56,841 nt of DNA from Lacticaseibacillus zhaodongensis (GCF_009687905.1 NZ_BLBG01000015.1:1-56841); one strand, 5' to 3'. Positions 36,639-45,101 are shown, numbered from the stretch's first letter. Numbers and translations are program-made. The notes: generated by a model from the letters alone, not told the origin.

Positions 36639-36771
36639 AATTGAATACCTCCATTGGAATTGCTTGATGAGTTCATCATATCACTAACAAAAAGTAAGTA
36701 AAGCCCCAAACGTAAAAAAAGTGGATTTTGTTGGCTGCAGTTCGTTAAACCAAAATAATCACAAAAGTCTC

Positions 36772-36800
36772 TTGCCAAAACTGCCGATTCCATGTATTAT
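36772..36800 (+). promoter_or_regulatory. Promoter of tRNA-Lys copy 1
   Basis: TTGCCA (36772-36777), 17-base spacer, TATTAT (36795-36800), 20 bases before the tRNA. Confidence 0.8.
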
Positions 36801-36820
36801 AGTTAAGTCGTTAAGGCAAT

Positions 36821-36893
36821 GGGCGGTTAGCTCAGCTGGCAGAGCACCGGACTCTTAATCCGGGTGTCCAGGGTTCGATCCCCTGACCGCCCA
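36821..36893 (+). tRNA. tRNA-Lys(CUU), copy 1
   Basis: 73 bases. Acceptor GGGCGGT/ACCGCCC with discriminator A73, D arm GCTC/GAGC, anticodon stem CCGGA/TCCGG with loop CTCTTAA (anticodon CTT, T33 present, A37), T arm CAGGG/CCCTG with TTCGATC. The 3' CCA is not encoded. A TTCG-capped terminator follows (36900-36930). Confidence 0.97.
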
Positions 36894-36899
36894 TAACCG

Positions 36900-36930
36900 T
36901 GGCGCCATCTCTTCGGAGGTGGCGCTTTTT
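36900..36930 (+). terminator. Terminator of tRNA-Lys copy 1
   Basis: GCGCCATCT / AGGTGGCGC stem with a cTTCGg loop and TTTTT. Confidence 0.85.
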
Positions 36931-37147
36931 GTATGCCGTAACGGCAGTCAAACGTACCATCTGCATTATAAGCACGGCGGAGCATTCATCCTAGTTAATT
37001 GGCTGCAGGCGGCAGAGTTTTATGGCAGCACTGCAAATTAGTGACTGCGAATTAGCAGTTTTTGCATTAAAGCTTCAATGTAGTCGGTAGGTGCGACTAC
37101 CACGGTTGGCAGTTTGCGGGTCCGAGGAACTTTTTTAGCAAAAAGCC

Positions 37148-37176
37148 TTGCGCAAGTAGGGCTGCCATGCTATTAT
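37148..37176 (+). promoter_or_regulatory. Promoter of tRNA-Lys copy 2
   Basis: TTGCGC (37148-37153), 17-base spacer, TATTAT (37171-37176). The -10 box and spacing are the same as for copy 1, so the second gene is likely expressed. The 36931-37147 stretch between the genes contains only small dyads (for example GTAGTCG/CGACTAC). Confidence 0.75.
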
Positions 37177-37208
37177 TATAAAGTTGTCGCAGGGCAATGA
37201 AACGCTAT

Positions 37209-37281
37209 GGGCGGTTAGCTCAGCTGGCAGAGCACCGGACCCTTAATCCGGGTGTCCAGGGTTCGATCCCCTGACCGCCCA
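37209..37281 (+). tRNA. tRNA-Lys(CUU), copy 2, with C33
   Basis: 73 bases, identical to copy 1 except for one base: the anticodon loop reads CCCTTAA, so position 33 is C instead of the near-invariant U. All stems remain perfectly paired and CCA is not encoded. It has its own promoter and a TTCG-capped terminator (37290-37320). U33 makes the U-turn of the anticodon loop, so the product may decode poorly or have another role. Confidence 0.92.
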
Positions 37282-37289
37282 TCATAGCG

Positions 37290-37320
37290 AACGTCACTTC
37301 TTCGGAAGTGGCGTTTTTTT
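37290..37320 (+). terminator. Terminator of tRNA-Lys copy 2
   Basis: ACGTCACTTC / GAAGTGGCGT stem, TTCG loop, long T-run. The 37321-37480 stretch after it contains a GC-rich dyad (GACGGC/GCCGCC) and repeated CTTAG/CTAAG strings but no gene. Confidence 0.88.
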
Positions 37321-37525
37321 GCAATTTTGCTTAGTGAGCAAGGAGCGTAGCGACGCAGGGAACTTAGCAAAATGCACTAAGACGGCGCAGCCGCCTTAGT
37401 TCCATGTTTTATATAGTTAATTAAGATAGTGCAGCATTACACTGCTTGATAGTTTGCAAAATTCCCCCGCATACGATATCGTGTCAATTGTATCCGCTTA
37501 CTACTATAGAAGAAAGAGGTGCGAC

Positions 37526-38173
37526 ATGATTCACGCGGTGATTTTCGACATGGACGGGGTGCTCGTGGACAGCGAGCCTGTGTACTACCAGCGGCAAATA
37601 GAATACATGCGCAGCGTGGGGGTCACGCCCGCAACGACTAACATACAGGATTATGCCGGTTACCCCGGTGATCAGGTCTGGGCGCACGTGATTCCCGACC
37701 CGGGGCTGCGCAAGCAGGTGCGGAGTGGCTTTGAGCAAGGGATTGTGACCCAGCCAATTAATTACGGCACCATTGTCATTCCGGGAGTGCAGGAATTGCT
37801 GCAGCACTTGCACAAGCATGGGTACCAGACCGCGCTCGCATCAGCTGGCCCACTGCCTGGCATCAAAACCATGTTCGCGCAGACCGGCCTCGGACGGTAT
37901 TTTGATAGCGTCATTAGCGGGGAGACGGTCAGCCGGAACAAGCCCGACCCCCAGGTGTACCTGGAGTCGCTCGCTAAATTGAAGGTACCCGCAACGGCTG
38001 CGCTCGCAATCGAGGACAGCAAAACAGGCATCGCGGCGGCCAAAAACGCTGGAATGCAGGTGTGGGCCTTGCAGCCGCGTGCCTACACACTAGATCAGAG
38101 TACTGCGGATTATGTGGCGGCCGACATGCAGGCAATACTCCTCCGGCTGCGGCAACTGGAACGAGAAGGGTAG
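37526..38173 (+). CDS. HAD hydrolase of the beta-phosphoglucomutase-like group
   Basis: A 215-residue HAD protein. Motif I is IFDMDGVLVDSEPVYYQ at the N-terminus, motif II TALASAGPL (position of the usual S/T is Ser-Ala), motif III SRNKPDPQVYLESL and motif IV ALAIEDSKTGIAAAKNAGM. A C1 helical cap lies after motif I. Members are phosphatases or beta-phosphoglucomutases; the cap sequence does not settle which. The ATG at 37526 has AAAGAGGTG upstream; a 24-codon extension was rejected. The hexapeptide acetyltransferase gene starts 11 bases downstream. Confidence 0.85.
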   Translation: MIHAVIFDMDGVLVDSEPVYYQRQIEYMRSVGVTPATTNIQDYAGYPGDQVWAHVIPDPGLRKQVRSGFEQGIVTQPINYGTIVIPGVQELLQHLHKHGYQTALASAGPLPGIKTMFAQTGLGRYFDSVISGETVSRNKPDPQVYLESLAKLKVPATAALAIEDSKTGIAAAKNAGMQVWALQPRAYTLDQSTADYVAADMQAILLRLRQLEREG

Positions 38174-38184
38174 GCAGTATTTAA

Positions 38185-38817
38185 ATGAGCGAAGAACGTT
38201 TGCACGACGGCAGTTTGTACATGACTAGGGACCAAGAACTAGGGGCTGCGCAGGCGCGCTACTTGGATGAGTTATTTGCGTTCAACCAAATTCGGCCTAG
38301 CCAGACCAAACTCCGTGACCAAATGCTGCACAAAATGTTCGCTGAAATCGGAACCGGCTGTTACTTTGAAGGTCCGCTGCACGCAAACTGGGGCGGCCAC
38401 CATGTGCATTTTGGCAGCCATATCTACGCTAACTTCAACCTGACCTTGGTGGATGACACGCACATCTACGTGGGTAGTTACACGCAGTTCGGCCCGAACG
38501 TGGTGCTCGCTACTGCAGGCCATCCAATCCTGCCAGAGCTGCGGCCGCTCAGTTACCAGTACAACGCGCCCATCCACATCGGTACCAACTGCTGGTTGGG
38601 TGCGGGCGTGATTGTGCTGCCAGGCGTGACGATTGGCAACAACACTGTCGTTGGTGCTGGCGCGGTCGTGACGCGTGACCTGCCCGCGAATGTGGTGGCG
38701 GTGGGTAATCCGGCTCACGTTATGCGGTCAATTGGTGACCGCGACCGGGAGACCTACTTCCGGGGTAAGCCCATTGATTGGGACCAAGTGCACCGGGAAA
38801 CAAACAATCGTTTATAA
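38185..38817 (+). CDS. Maltose/galactoside O-acetyltransferase-like hexapeptide protein
   Basis: A 210-residue left-handed beta-helix acetyltransferase. N-terminal Mac domain (MTRDQELGAAQARYLDELFAFN), then hexapeptide repeats (VHFGSHIYANFN, IHIGTNCWLGAGVIVLPGV, IGNNTVVGAGAVVTRDLPAN). The catalytic histidine is probably in TAGHPIL, as in LacA/Maa enzymes. It acetylates sugars such as maltose or galactosides with acetyl-CoA, perhaps for detoxification. Co-transcribed with the HAD hydrolase. Confidence 0.88.
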   Translation: MSEERLHDGSLYMTRDQELGAAQARYLDELFAFNQIRPSQTKLRDQMLHKMFAEIGTGCYFEGPLHANWGGHHVHFGSHIYANFNLTLVDDTHIYVGSYTQFGPNVVLATAGHPILPELRPLSYQYNAPIHIGTNCWLGAGVIVLPGVTIGNNTVVGAGAVVTRDLPANVVAVGNPAHVMRSIGDRDRETYFRGKPIDWDQVHRETNNRL

Positions 38818-38825
38818 CGCAAAAG

Positions 38826-38862
38826 GGCGCCACCGAATTCTGTTTTGAATTCGGTGGCGCCT
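38826..38862. terminator. Strong hairpin terminator
   Basis: GGCGCCACCGAATTC pairs perfectly with GAATTCGGTGGCGCC around TGTTTT. The following tail TGTTTATT is only moderately T-rich. Confidence 0.75.
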
Positions 38863-38911
38863 GTTTATTAGCTAGTTTTGGACCCATCCGCTTACCGGGT
38901 GATTGATATAG

Positions 38912-39349
38912 TTACACTGTTTCACGTGGAACAATGTCAAAGGAGGCTGTTTCGTCAGTGACCCGCGCCTCGATATTGCAGTCGGGGCGGTTAGTCAGGG
39001 GGCCAAAGGTAAAGCTCGTGCTACCATCATCATTTTCGTGCATATCAATGAAGACCTGCTTGATCAGGGCGTGAATGCGGTCGGATTGGTGCTGGTGGCT
39101 GCGGACGATTTCACTGACCTTAGCGAGCGTGTAGCCCTCTTCAAGAAATTCGCGGATGCGGATGATGGCAACTAGATTTTTAACATCAAACCGCTTGTTC
39201 CGGCCATCTTTGGGCGTGAAGGACTTGATCAGCCCCTTCTTTTGCCAGTAGCGAATTTGGGTCACAGTTGCCCCACTGATGCGGCTAGCTTCCCCAATCC
39301 CAACTGATATCGCCAGTGTTTTCATATCCTTAACGAAAGGTGGTTCCAT
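38912..39349 (-). CDS. MerR-family transcriptional regulator
   Basis: A 145-residue MerR-type protein. The winged helix-turn-helix is GIGEASRISGATVTQIRYWQKKGLI followed by RFDVKNLVAIIRIREFLEEGYTLAKVSEIVR. The C-terminal part (about 60 residues) is short and has no cysteine cluster, so it is not a metal sensor; it may bind a drug or simply dimerise. It is divergent from the DHA2 exporter at 39468 and likely controls it. TTGACA, 17 bases, TATATT on the minus strand (39403-39375 region) is its own promoter. GGGGGAG before the start. Confidence 0.88.
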   Translation of the reverse strand: MEPPFVKDMKTLAISVGIGEASRISGATVTQIRYWQKKGLIKSFTPKDGRNKRFDVKNLVAIIRIREFLEEGYTLAKVSEIVRSHQHQSDRIHALIKQVFIDMHENDDGSTSFTFGPLTNRPDCNIEARVTDETASFDIVPRETV

Positions 39350-39374
39350 TTTTTCTCCCCCTTGGGTGTTGACT

Positions 39375-39467
39375 AATTAATAATATAGTTGTAATGTTTT
39401 CTATTGTCAATATCACAAAACGTGATAAAGGTATTCTGTAACATTATATAGATTAGGGGCGACAAAA
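39375..39467. promoter_or_regulatory. Divergent MerR/exporter control region
   Basis: Holds the MerR gene promoter on the minus strand and a perfect dyad ATCACAAAACGTGAT (39411-39425). TATTCTGTAACATTATATAG (39431-39450) carries a probable -10 box for the exporter. The dyad is a candidate MerR operator. Confidence 0.5.
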
Positions 39468-40952
39468 ATGCAAAATGTTCGTGATATTCACGGCAAAAAA
39501 GTTAACGCGATCATGCTCATGATCACCATGATCATCGGGGTCTTCATGACCGTGCTTAACCAAACCATCCTGTCCACGGCGTTCCCAACGTTGATGAAGG
39601 CTTTTAACATCAGTGCTGGGACCGTTCAGTGGCTGACCACCGGGTTCATGCTGGTCAACGGGGTGATGATTCCAGTTTCCGCATACCTGACCGCCAAGAT
39701 TCCAACTAAATGGTTGTACATCGGCGCGATGACTACTTTCGGAATTGGGACTCTAGTAGCATACGTCGCCGGTAATTTTGGCACGCTGCTCGCTGGCCGT
39801 TTGATCCAAGCGGTCGGGGTCGGGATTACGATGCCACTACTGCAAAACGTTATGCTCGGCATGTTCCCACCTGAAAAACGGGGGGCCGCCATGGGGATCT
39901 CCGGGATTGCCATTGGGGTTGCACCAGCGATCGGCCCGACCCTTTCCGGTTGGGTGCTTGATAACTACAGCTGGCGGACCCTGTTCGGCATGTTGCTGCC
40001 GATCATTGTGGTCGTACTGGTTCTGGCCTTCATTTTTATGAAGGATATCCTGCCAAACAACAACCCGAAGCTCGACTTCTGGTCACTGGTTGAATCATCA
40101 ATCGGGTTTGGGGCACTCCTGTATGGCTTCTCTGAAGTTAGTTCAAAGGGCTGGCTCGACCCAGTTGTGCTTGGTTCCATGGCCGTTGGACTTATCTTCA
40201 TCGTGATCTTTGGGGTGCGTCAGCTGCACCTCGAGACGCCGTTCTTGGAACTACGGGTTTTCAAGAGCAAAATCTTCACCATCTCTTCCATTCTTTCTTC
40301 CATCGCCATGATGGCAATGGTTGGGGTCGAAATGGTTCTGCCAATGTACCTGCAGATCATTCACGGCCGGTCCGCGTTGCAGTCAGGCCTGACACTTTTG
40401 CCTGGTGCAATCATGATGGCTGTAATGAGTCCAATTACTGGTAACGTCTTTGACCGGATCGGTGCTAAGCGGCTCGCCCAGCTCGGGATGTTCCTGCTCA
40501 CCGCCGGAACCGTGATGCTTGCGTTCATTAACGCGACAACACCAATTATGTTCATTACCATGATTTACGCAGTGCGGATGTTCGGGATCTCAATGGTTAC
40601 CATGCCACTGACGACCAACGCGATGAACTCACTGCCAACTAACCTGATCAGCCACGGGACCGCCGTCAACAACACCCTGCGGCAAGTCGCTTCGTCAATG
40701 ACGACCGCGATCATGGTCTCCGTCCTGTCTGATGTCACTAGCAACAATTCACCAGTTAAGCACCTGCTCAAGACTGACCCACTGGCATACAAGCACCAGT
40801 TCTTCAGCGCAACTATGAGCGGTTACCAGGCAGCGTTCTGGATCGGCGTGGGGATTTCCTTCGTCGGCTGGATTTTGACCTTCTTCCTGAACTCGGAGAA
40901 ATCCAGCTCCAAGGACATCAAGAACCAGGCAAAAGTTAAGGAGGCGGCATAA
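39468..40952 (+). CDS. DHA2-family MFS multidrug exporter
   Basis: A 494-residue 14-helix (EmrB/QacA-type) drug:proton antiporter. Motif A-type LTAKIPTKWLYIGAM, motif C GISGIAIGVAPAIGPTLSGWV and the conserved VLNQTILSTAFPTLMKAF at the N-terminus are visible. Export of toxic compounds is inferred. Its stop codon overlaps the ATG of the next gene (TAATG), giving coupled translation. The divergent MerR regulator probably senses the substrate. Confidence 0.92.
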   Translation: MQNVRDIHGKKVNAIMLMITMIIGVFMTVLNQTILSTAFPTLMKAFNISAGTVQWLTTGFMLVNGVMIPVSAYLTAKIPTKWLYIGAMTTFGIGTLVAYVAGNFGTLLAGRLIQAVGVGITMPLLQNVMLGMFPPEKRGAAMGISGIAIGVAPAIGPTLSGWVLDNYSWRTLFGMLLPIIVVVLVLAFIFMKDILPNNNPKLDFWSLVESSIGFGALLYGFSEVSSKGWLDPVVLGSMAVGLIFIVIFGVRQLHLETPFLELRVFKSKIFTISSILSSIAMMAMVGVEMVLPMYLQIIHGRSALQSGLTLLPGAIMMAVMSPITGNVFDRIGAKRLAQLGMFLLTAGTVMLAFINATTPIMFITMIYAVRMFGISMVTMPLTTNAMNSLPTNLISHGTAVNNTLRQVASSMTTAIMVSVLSDVTSNNSPVKHLLKTDPLAYKHQFFSATMSGYQAAFWIGVGISFVGWILTFFLNSEKSSSKDIKNQAKVKEAA

Positions 40953-41689
40953 TGATTATTGCTCTAGTAATTATTACCTTGCTGGCGTTCTACTTGGCCT
41001 TCATCATGATGAAGCCGGGCGCGCTGCGCACCACCCTCTGGGTAATTTTTGGCATCTGCTTCCTCGGTTCCTTGGCTGTGCTTTACGGTAATTATGCGCA
41101 CCACTTTGGCATGGAAAAGCGGACCGAGACCTCTGAACAGGTCATCTACAGTGCTTCGCCTAATAAGCAGTTGCCAATGCTCTTGAAACAGGACATCGGT
41201 ACTAGTGGTAAGCACCAGGTTTACATCTACAAGACCAGTGATAAGTCAAAGGCCAAAGCGACCCACACCAAAGCTGATTACGATGTCCACAACCAGGTGC
41301 AGACAACTAGCCGCGACACCGCCACAATCACCAGCAAGCGCGTTGTTTGGCGGTACAAGTCTGGCTTCTACAAGTCACTCTTCTCCAACCAGAACAATGG
41401 CAAACTTGTGCGCCAGACCAATACCATCAAGGTGCCAAAGACTTGGGTGCAGTTAAGCACTACCCAGGCTAAGGCCCTCGGTAAGAAGTTGTCCGGCATG
41501 AAGAACCCATCCGCTGCGCAAAAGAAGCAGATGGGTGCGGCCATTCAGCAGGCAGTCATGGCTGCCCGCCAGAAGAACCCGCAGATGACTCCAGCCCAGA
41601 TGCAGGCAGTTGAGAAACAAGCAACCGCCAAGATCCAGCAGCAGGTGATTCAGCAGGCTATCAAAGAAGTAAAGAGTAGCGTTAAGTAA
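40952..41689 (+). CDS. DUF4811 domain protein, partner of the MFS exporter
   Basis: A 245-residue protein with two N-terminal membrane helices (MIIALVIITLLAFYLAFIMM and LRTTLWVIFGICFLGSLAVL), an extracytoplasmic beta-rich region (YIYKTSDKSKAKATHTKADY) and a long Gln/Ala-rich, probably helical C-terminus (TPAQMQAVEKQATAKIQQQV). DUF4811 genes commonly follow DHA2 exporters in lactobacilli. Role is unknown; an accessory periplasmic-side adaptor is possible. The ATG overlaps the exporter stop. Confidence 0.85.
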   Translation: MIIALVIITLLAFYLAFIMMKPGALRTTLWVIFGICFLGSLAVLYGNYAHHFGMEKRTETSEQVIYSASPNKQLPMLLKQDIGTSGKHQVYIYKTSDKSKAKATHTKADYDVHNQVQTTSRDTATITSKRVVWRYKSGFYKSLFSNQNNGKLVRQTNTIKVPKTWVQLSTTQAKALGKKLSGMKNPSAAQKKQMGAAIQQAVMAARQKNPQMTPAQMQAVEKQATAKIQQQVIQQAIKEVKSSVK

Positions 41690-41703
41690 TATCTAGGCTA
41701 CGC

Positions 41704-41742
41704 AAACAGGTCCCCGTCTTTGCTGACGAGGACCTGTTTTTG
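41704..41742 (+). terminator. Terminator of the exporter operon
   Basis: AACAGGTCCcCGTC pairs with GACGaGGACCTGTT, followed by TTTG. Confidence 0.85.
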
Positions 41743-41768
41743 TGGACTTGATTATTGCCCGGGAAATA

Positions 41769-43121
41769 TCACCCGTGTTTACGCTGCCGCCGGAAATATA
41801 GCAGCGTCATCAAGGCTTCATAAATGACGCCGACGAGCAACGAGATTCTGGTCTCTGGGTTCAGCACCATGAAGAATAAGGTCAATGCCAAGAAGGCCAG
41901 CGTGAGGTAGTTACTATAGGGTGCGAAGGGCATTTTGAAGGGGTGGTCGGCCATCTTGTCTGCGTGGACCTTGCGGAAGCGCGTCTCGCTAATTAGAATA
42001 ACGACCCACGGCACCATGCCGGGCAGCACACTGGAGCTGTAAACGAGCACGAAGATGTTGCCGATGCTAGGTGCGACAATGGGCAAAATGGCGTTGAGCA
42101 GTACGCCCAGCACGATCCCCAGCCCAACGGAAACGACCGGGTAGAAGGGCACCCCGTGACGGTTCAGCTTGGTAAACATCTTGGGCAGCTGCTTGCCATC
42201 CGCTAAGGTGTAGAGCATGCGGCTGGCTGAGTAGATCCCGGAGTTAGCGCCAGACAAGGCGGCGGTGATGACCACGAAGTTGACCAGGCTGGCCGCGAAG
42301 GTGATCCCGATGCGGGCAAAAGTCTGCACGAATGGGGAGCCTAAGCTGCTGAGCTGGTTCCATGGGTAGACGGTGACGATGACGAAGATGGCGCCAACGT
42401 AGAAAATCAGAATCCGGCCGACGGTACTTTTGACGGCCTTAACGATGGTTGGCCGCGGGTTCTCCGCCTCGCCAGCCGTAATGCCGAGAAGTTCAACACC
42501 CTGATAGGAGCCAAGCACGATTGATAGCGCGAAGAGGAACCCTTTTGCTCCGTGGGCGAAGAAGCCGCCATGACTCCAGAGGTTGCTCAAGCCGATGGGG
42601 TGGCCGCCGTTACCAATGCCGAATAGGATCAGGCCGAAGCCGGCGATGATCATCATGACGATGGTGACGACCTTAATGAGTGCAAACCAGAACTCGAGCT
42701 CGCCGAACATGCGCACGGAGATTAGGTTGGCGAGCACTAGCGTGATAATCGCCACCAGGCCCGGGATCCAGCCGGGTAATTGCGGCCACCAGTAATCAAA
42801 ATATTGGCCGATCGCAATCATTTCCGACATACCGACCACCACGAACTGGAAGATGTTACTCCAGGCGGTGAGGTAGCCGAACACGGGGTGCATGTACTCA
42901 CTGGCAAACTTGGCGAAGGAGCCGGTGTCGGGATCGACGTAAAGCATCTCGCCCAACGCACGCATGATTAGGTAGAGGAATACCCCGGCGAGGGTGTAAG
43001 CCAGCAGGACTGATGGTCCCGTCCACTTAATGGTGGAGTTGGCACCCATGAACAGGCCGACCCCAATCGTACCCCCGAGAGCAATCATCTGCATGTGTCG
43101 TGCGCTGAGTTTGCGCTTCAT
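41769..43121 (-). CDS. APC-family amino acid permease
   Basis: A 450-residue 12-helix transporter. The N-terminal KLSARHMQMIALGGTIGVGLFMGANSTI and GEMLYVDPDTGSFAKFASEY are the signatures of the AAT (GABA/aromatic/proline-type) amino acid permeases; LGITAGEAENPRPTIVKAV follows in helix 6. The amino acid carried cannot be assigned. The ATG at 43121 is preferred over a TTG two codons earlier because GGTGA lies upstream at suitable distance. Converges with the exporter operon. Confidence 0.9.
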   Translation of the reverse strand: MKRKLSARHMQMIALGGTIGVGLFMGANSTIKWTGPSVLLAYTLAGVFLYLIMRALGEMLYVDPDTGSFAKFASEYMHPVFGYLTAWSNIFQFVVVGMSEMIAIGQYFDYWWPQLPGWIPGLVAIITLVLANLISVRMFGELEFWFALIKVVTIVMMIIAGFGLILFGIGNGGHPIGLSNLWSHGGFFAHGAKGFLFALSIVLGSYQGVELLGITAGEAENPRPTIVKAVKSTVGRILIFYVGAIFVIVTVYPWNQLSSLGSPFVQTFARIGITFAASLVNFVVITAALSGANSGIYSASRMLYTLADGKQLPKMFTKLNRHGVPFYPVVSVGLGIVLGVLLNAILPIVAPSIGNIFVLVYSSSVLPGMVPWVVILISETRFRKVHADKMADHPFKMPFAPYSNYLTLAFLALTLFFMVLNPETRISLLVGVIYEALMTLLYFRRQRKHG

Positions 43122-43314
43122 TAGCAATCACCGTCCGTTTCTAAATAGTCTGGCCGTAGCCACAATAGTGGTAATGATAACAGAATGTGTCACTATTTTG
43201 CAACACTTGTTCACGGATACTACACAAGCTGCATGATTGCCGGATAAATGCGCAGTTAAAAGCAGTAACGCTTACAAACGTCGTATTTTGTTCGAAAATG
43301 TTTATTTGCCCCTT

Positions 43315-43341
43315 TTGTTAGCGCTTCCTCTGCGTTATAAT
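43315..43341 (+). promoter_or_regulatory. Promoter region with cre-like site
   Basis: TTGTTAGCGCTTCCT (43315-43329) differs at one position from the CcpA operator consensus WTGNAANCGNWNNCW and overlaps the presumed -35 region; TATAAT follows at 43336-43341. It suggests carbon catabolite control of the 43399 gene. A weaker cre-like string (TTGTAAGCGTTACTG on the minus strand) is at about 43263-43277. Confidence 0.5.
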
Positions 43342-43398
43342 GGTAAATGTAGATAGATGAAGGCGTTCGCAACTAGCGAATGAGGGAGGACCAAGATA

Positions 43399-43809
43399 AT
43401 GACAGCTAAGACAGCTGAGGTAACGAAAGTTGAAACTAAGGAGCCAGCAAAGAAGAAGCTGAGCCCACATGAACGGCTAGTGCGGCGGCGGGCATACATC
43501 TTCTGGAGCGTTGCAGTAATTGCTGCCAGCGTTCTGGAGTGGGTATTCCCAAGCATTCCGATGAACATTGTTCAGTTCAGTGTTGCCGCACTTGCACTGT
43601 TCCGGCTGCTCAGCTTGGACGACAACTTCAAGCGAGCGCATCTGGCTGCGCGGGTCGGCTACAAGTCCGACCAGGCGCGGGCTGAGCTTGCAAAGGTGTC
43701 AGCCGCTAAAAAGAAGAAGGCCGCACCTAAACCAGTCGCTGAAGCTAAGCCAGAGTTCATCAACAAGAACTTGAACCCAGATGTTAAGCAGCATGTGGAT
43801 ATCAAGTAA
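43399..43809 (+). CDS. Hypothetical membrane protein, 136 residues
   Basis: Begins with a charged Lys/Glu-rich segment (MTAKTAEVTKVETKEPAKKK), then two short hydrophobic segments (YIFWSVAVIAASVLEWVF and NIVQFSVAALALFRLLSL), then a positively charged tail with KVSAAKKKKAAPKP and FINKNLNPDVKQHVDIK. GGGAGGA lies before the ATG. Alone between two terminator/promoter regions. I do not recognise a family; it resembles small membrane proteins of unknown role in lactobacilli. Confidence 0.7.
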   Translation: MTAKTAEVTKVETKEPAKKKLSPHERLVRRRAYIFWSVAVIAASVLEWVFPSIPMNIVQFSVAALALFRLLSLDDNFKRAHLAARVGYKSDQARAELAKVSAAKKKKAAPKPVAEAKPEFINKNLNPDVKQHVDIK

Positions 43810-43878
43810 GATTCAGTCATGCGTTAAATATCGAGCGTTAATTTGAGAAATTATTATTGATATTTTGTTATTAAGCAT

Positions 43879-43916
43879 AAAAACAGGGCTCTCCAAAATG
43901 GAGGGTCCTGTTTTTG
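43879..43916. terminator. Bidirectional terminator
   Basis: AAAAACAGGgCTCTCC pairs with GGAGgGtCCTGTTTTT between the convergent 43399 gene and the MarR gene. Confidence 0.88.
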
Positions 43917-43930
43917 TGGACAGAAGTGGG

Positions 43931-44368
43931 TTATTGCTCGTCCATTAACGCAATTTGGCGCAGCGCCGCCAGCAGTTCGGCACGGCTGATAGTGCCTGCC
44001 GCCGCCAGCCGCTGAGCGAGGGCGTCTTCCTGGGCGTCTAGAGCTGCCTTGATTTTGGGGTATAGTTCCTCGCCGGCTGGAGTGAGGCGCAGTACGTATT
44101 TCCGTCTGTCCTGATCAGACTGCTGCTTGTCAACGAAGCCCAGTTCCGCAAGGCGTGCGATTTCGCGATTAACGTTGCTCTGGTGCAGGCTGTCTTCACG
44201 GACGAGTTGGTCTTGGGTGACACCCGGGTCATCGTGCAGCTTCAGGATGAAGAAGAACTGGCTCCGGTTTACCCCTAGTGGTTTTAGCCTGTGCTCCAGT
44301 ACCTGGCTAGCAATGTGGGCGGCGACGTTTAACTGCTTAGTGATGGTGTTGTCGTTTTGATCGATCAT
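43931..44368 (-). CDS. MarR-family transcriptional regulator
   Basis: A 145-residue MarR protein: dimerisation helices at both ends and a winged helix with TQDQLVREDSLHQSNVNREIARLAELGFVDKQQSDQDRRKYVLRLTPAGE, in which DRRK is the wing. Its start overlaps the stop of the upstream NAD(P)-binding gene by one base, so they form one unit and the repressor probably controls its own operon through the dyad at 45076-45089. Confidence 0.9.
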   Translation of the reverse strand: MIDQNDNTITKQLNVAAHIASQVLEHRLKPLGVNRSQFFFILKLHDDPGVTQDQLVREDSLHQSNVNREIARLAELGFVDKQQSDQDRRKYVLRLTPAGEELYPKIKAALDAQEDALAQRLAAAGTISRAELLAALRQIALMDEQ

Positions 44369-45003
44369 TATGCATCCACCACGGTGAAACGCTGCTGACT
44401 GTGCGCTGGCTGCTCAACCTCAGCGAGCATTGCTGCCGCGTAGTTGGCAATCGTGACAACGGCCTTGCCGGCTGCATTCGTCATGACCTGGTCGCCGCCA
44501 ATTTTGTAGCTAGTCTTCGGGCCATCCACAAAATCGGTTGATGGCGTGACCGCGGTCCAGTCCACGTTGTCGACCCACTGCAGGAAGTGGAGCTCGTGGT
44601 CTTGCTGGATCGGCGAGGCAATCCACGGTTCAGCGGCAAAGCGCTTCAGGGTGTCGGACAGGAGCGTTGTCCCGTCAGCTTTTTGCAGGGTTGATGAACC
44701 GATAACGAACATGAGCTTGGTGGTCTGGTCCGCACGGTAGAGGCTGACCAGGTGGGTGGCCAGATCGAGCTGCTCATATGGGGCCTGTGATGCGAAGGCA
44801 TCAATGATCACGTCGAGGCCGGTGAGATCATCCTTGGTGAGGGCTAAGGCGTCCTTAGCAAGGATTTTGGTCTGCTCACCGAACATATCCGTGGCTTTAC
44901 CCGCGTTGCGGACGATGGCGGTGACTTCATGGCCGCGGTCTAATGCCTCAGTGGTGATTGCCTGGCCAACGTGACCAGTTGCGCCGATAATACCGATTTT
45001 CAT
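44368..45003 (-). CDS. NAD(P)-binding atypical SDR (NmrA/YwnB-like)
   Basis: A 211-residue Rossmann protein starting MKIGIIGATGHVGQAITTEA with the GxxGxxG nucleotide-binding fingerprint. LDVIIDAFASQAPYEQLDLATHL and LMFVIGSSTL are typical of the NAD(P)-binding atypical SDR group, which includes redox sensors and quinone or azo reductases. The substrate is unknown. The ATG at 45003 has AAAGGAG eight bases upstream; a 35-codon extension runs into the promoter. Coupled to the MarR gene. Confidence 0.85.
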   Translation of the reverse strand: MKIGIIGATGHVGQAITTEALDRGHEVTAIVRNAGKATDMFGEQTKILAKDALALTKDDLTGLDVIIDAFASQAPYEQLDLATHLVSLYRADQTTKLMFVIGSSTLQKADGTTLLSDTLKRFAAEPWIASPIQQDHELHFLQWVDNVDWTAVTPSTDFVDGPKTSYKIGGDQVMTNAAGKAVVTIANYAAAMLAEVEQPAHSQQRFTVVDA

Positions 45004-45071
45004 GTTAGAATCTCCTTTAGTTTTGCTTTTGAATGGGGATTTTGCCCCCGTGATGTTATGAGTGTAGCACA

Positions 45072-45101
45072 AGTATATGCGTGTGCATACAGTTTTATCA
45101 A
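45072..45101 (-). promoter_or_regulatory. Promoter and dyad operator of the NmrA-like/marR operon
   Basis: Minus strand TTGATA (45096-45101), 18-base spacer, TATACT (45072-45077). The perfect dyad TATGCGTGTGCATA (45076-45089) lies inside the spacer and overlaps the -10 box, the expected place for MarR repression. Confidence 0.65.
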
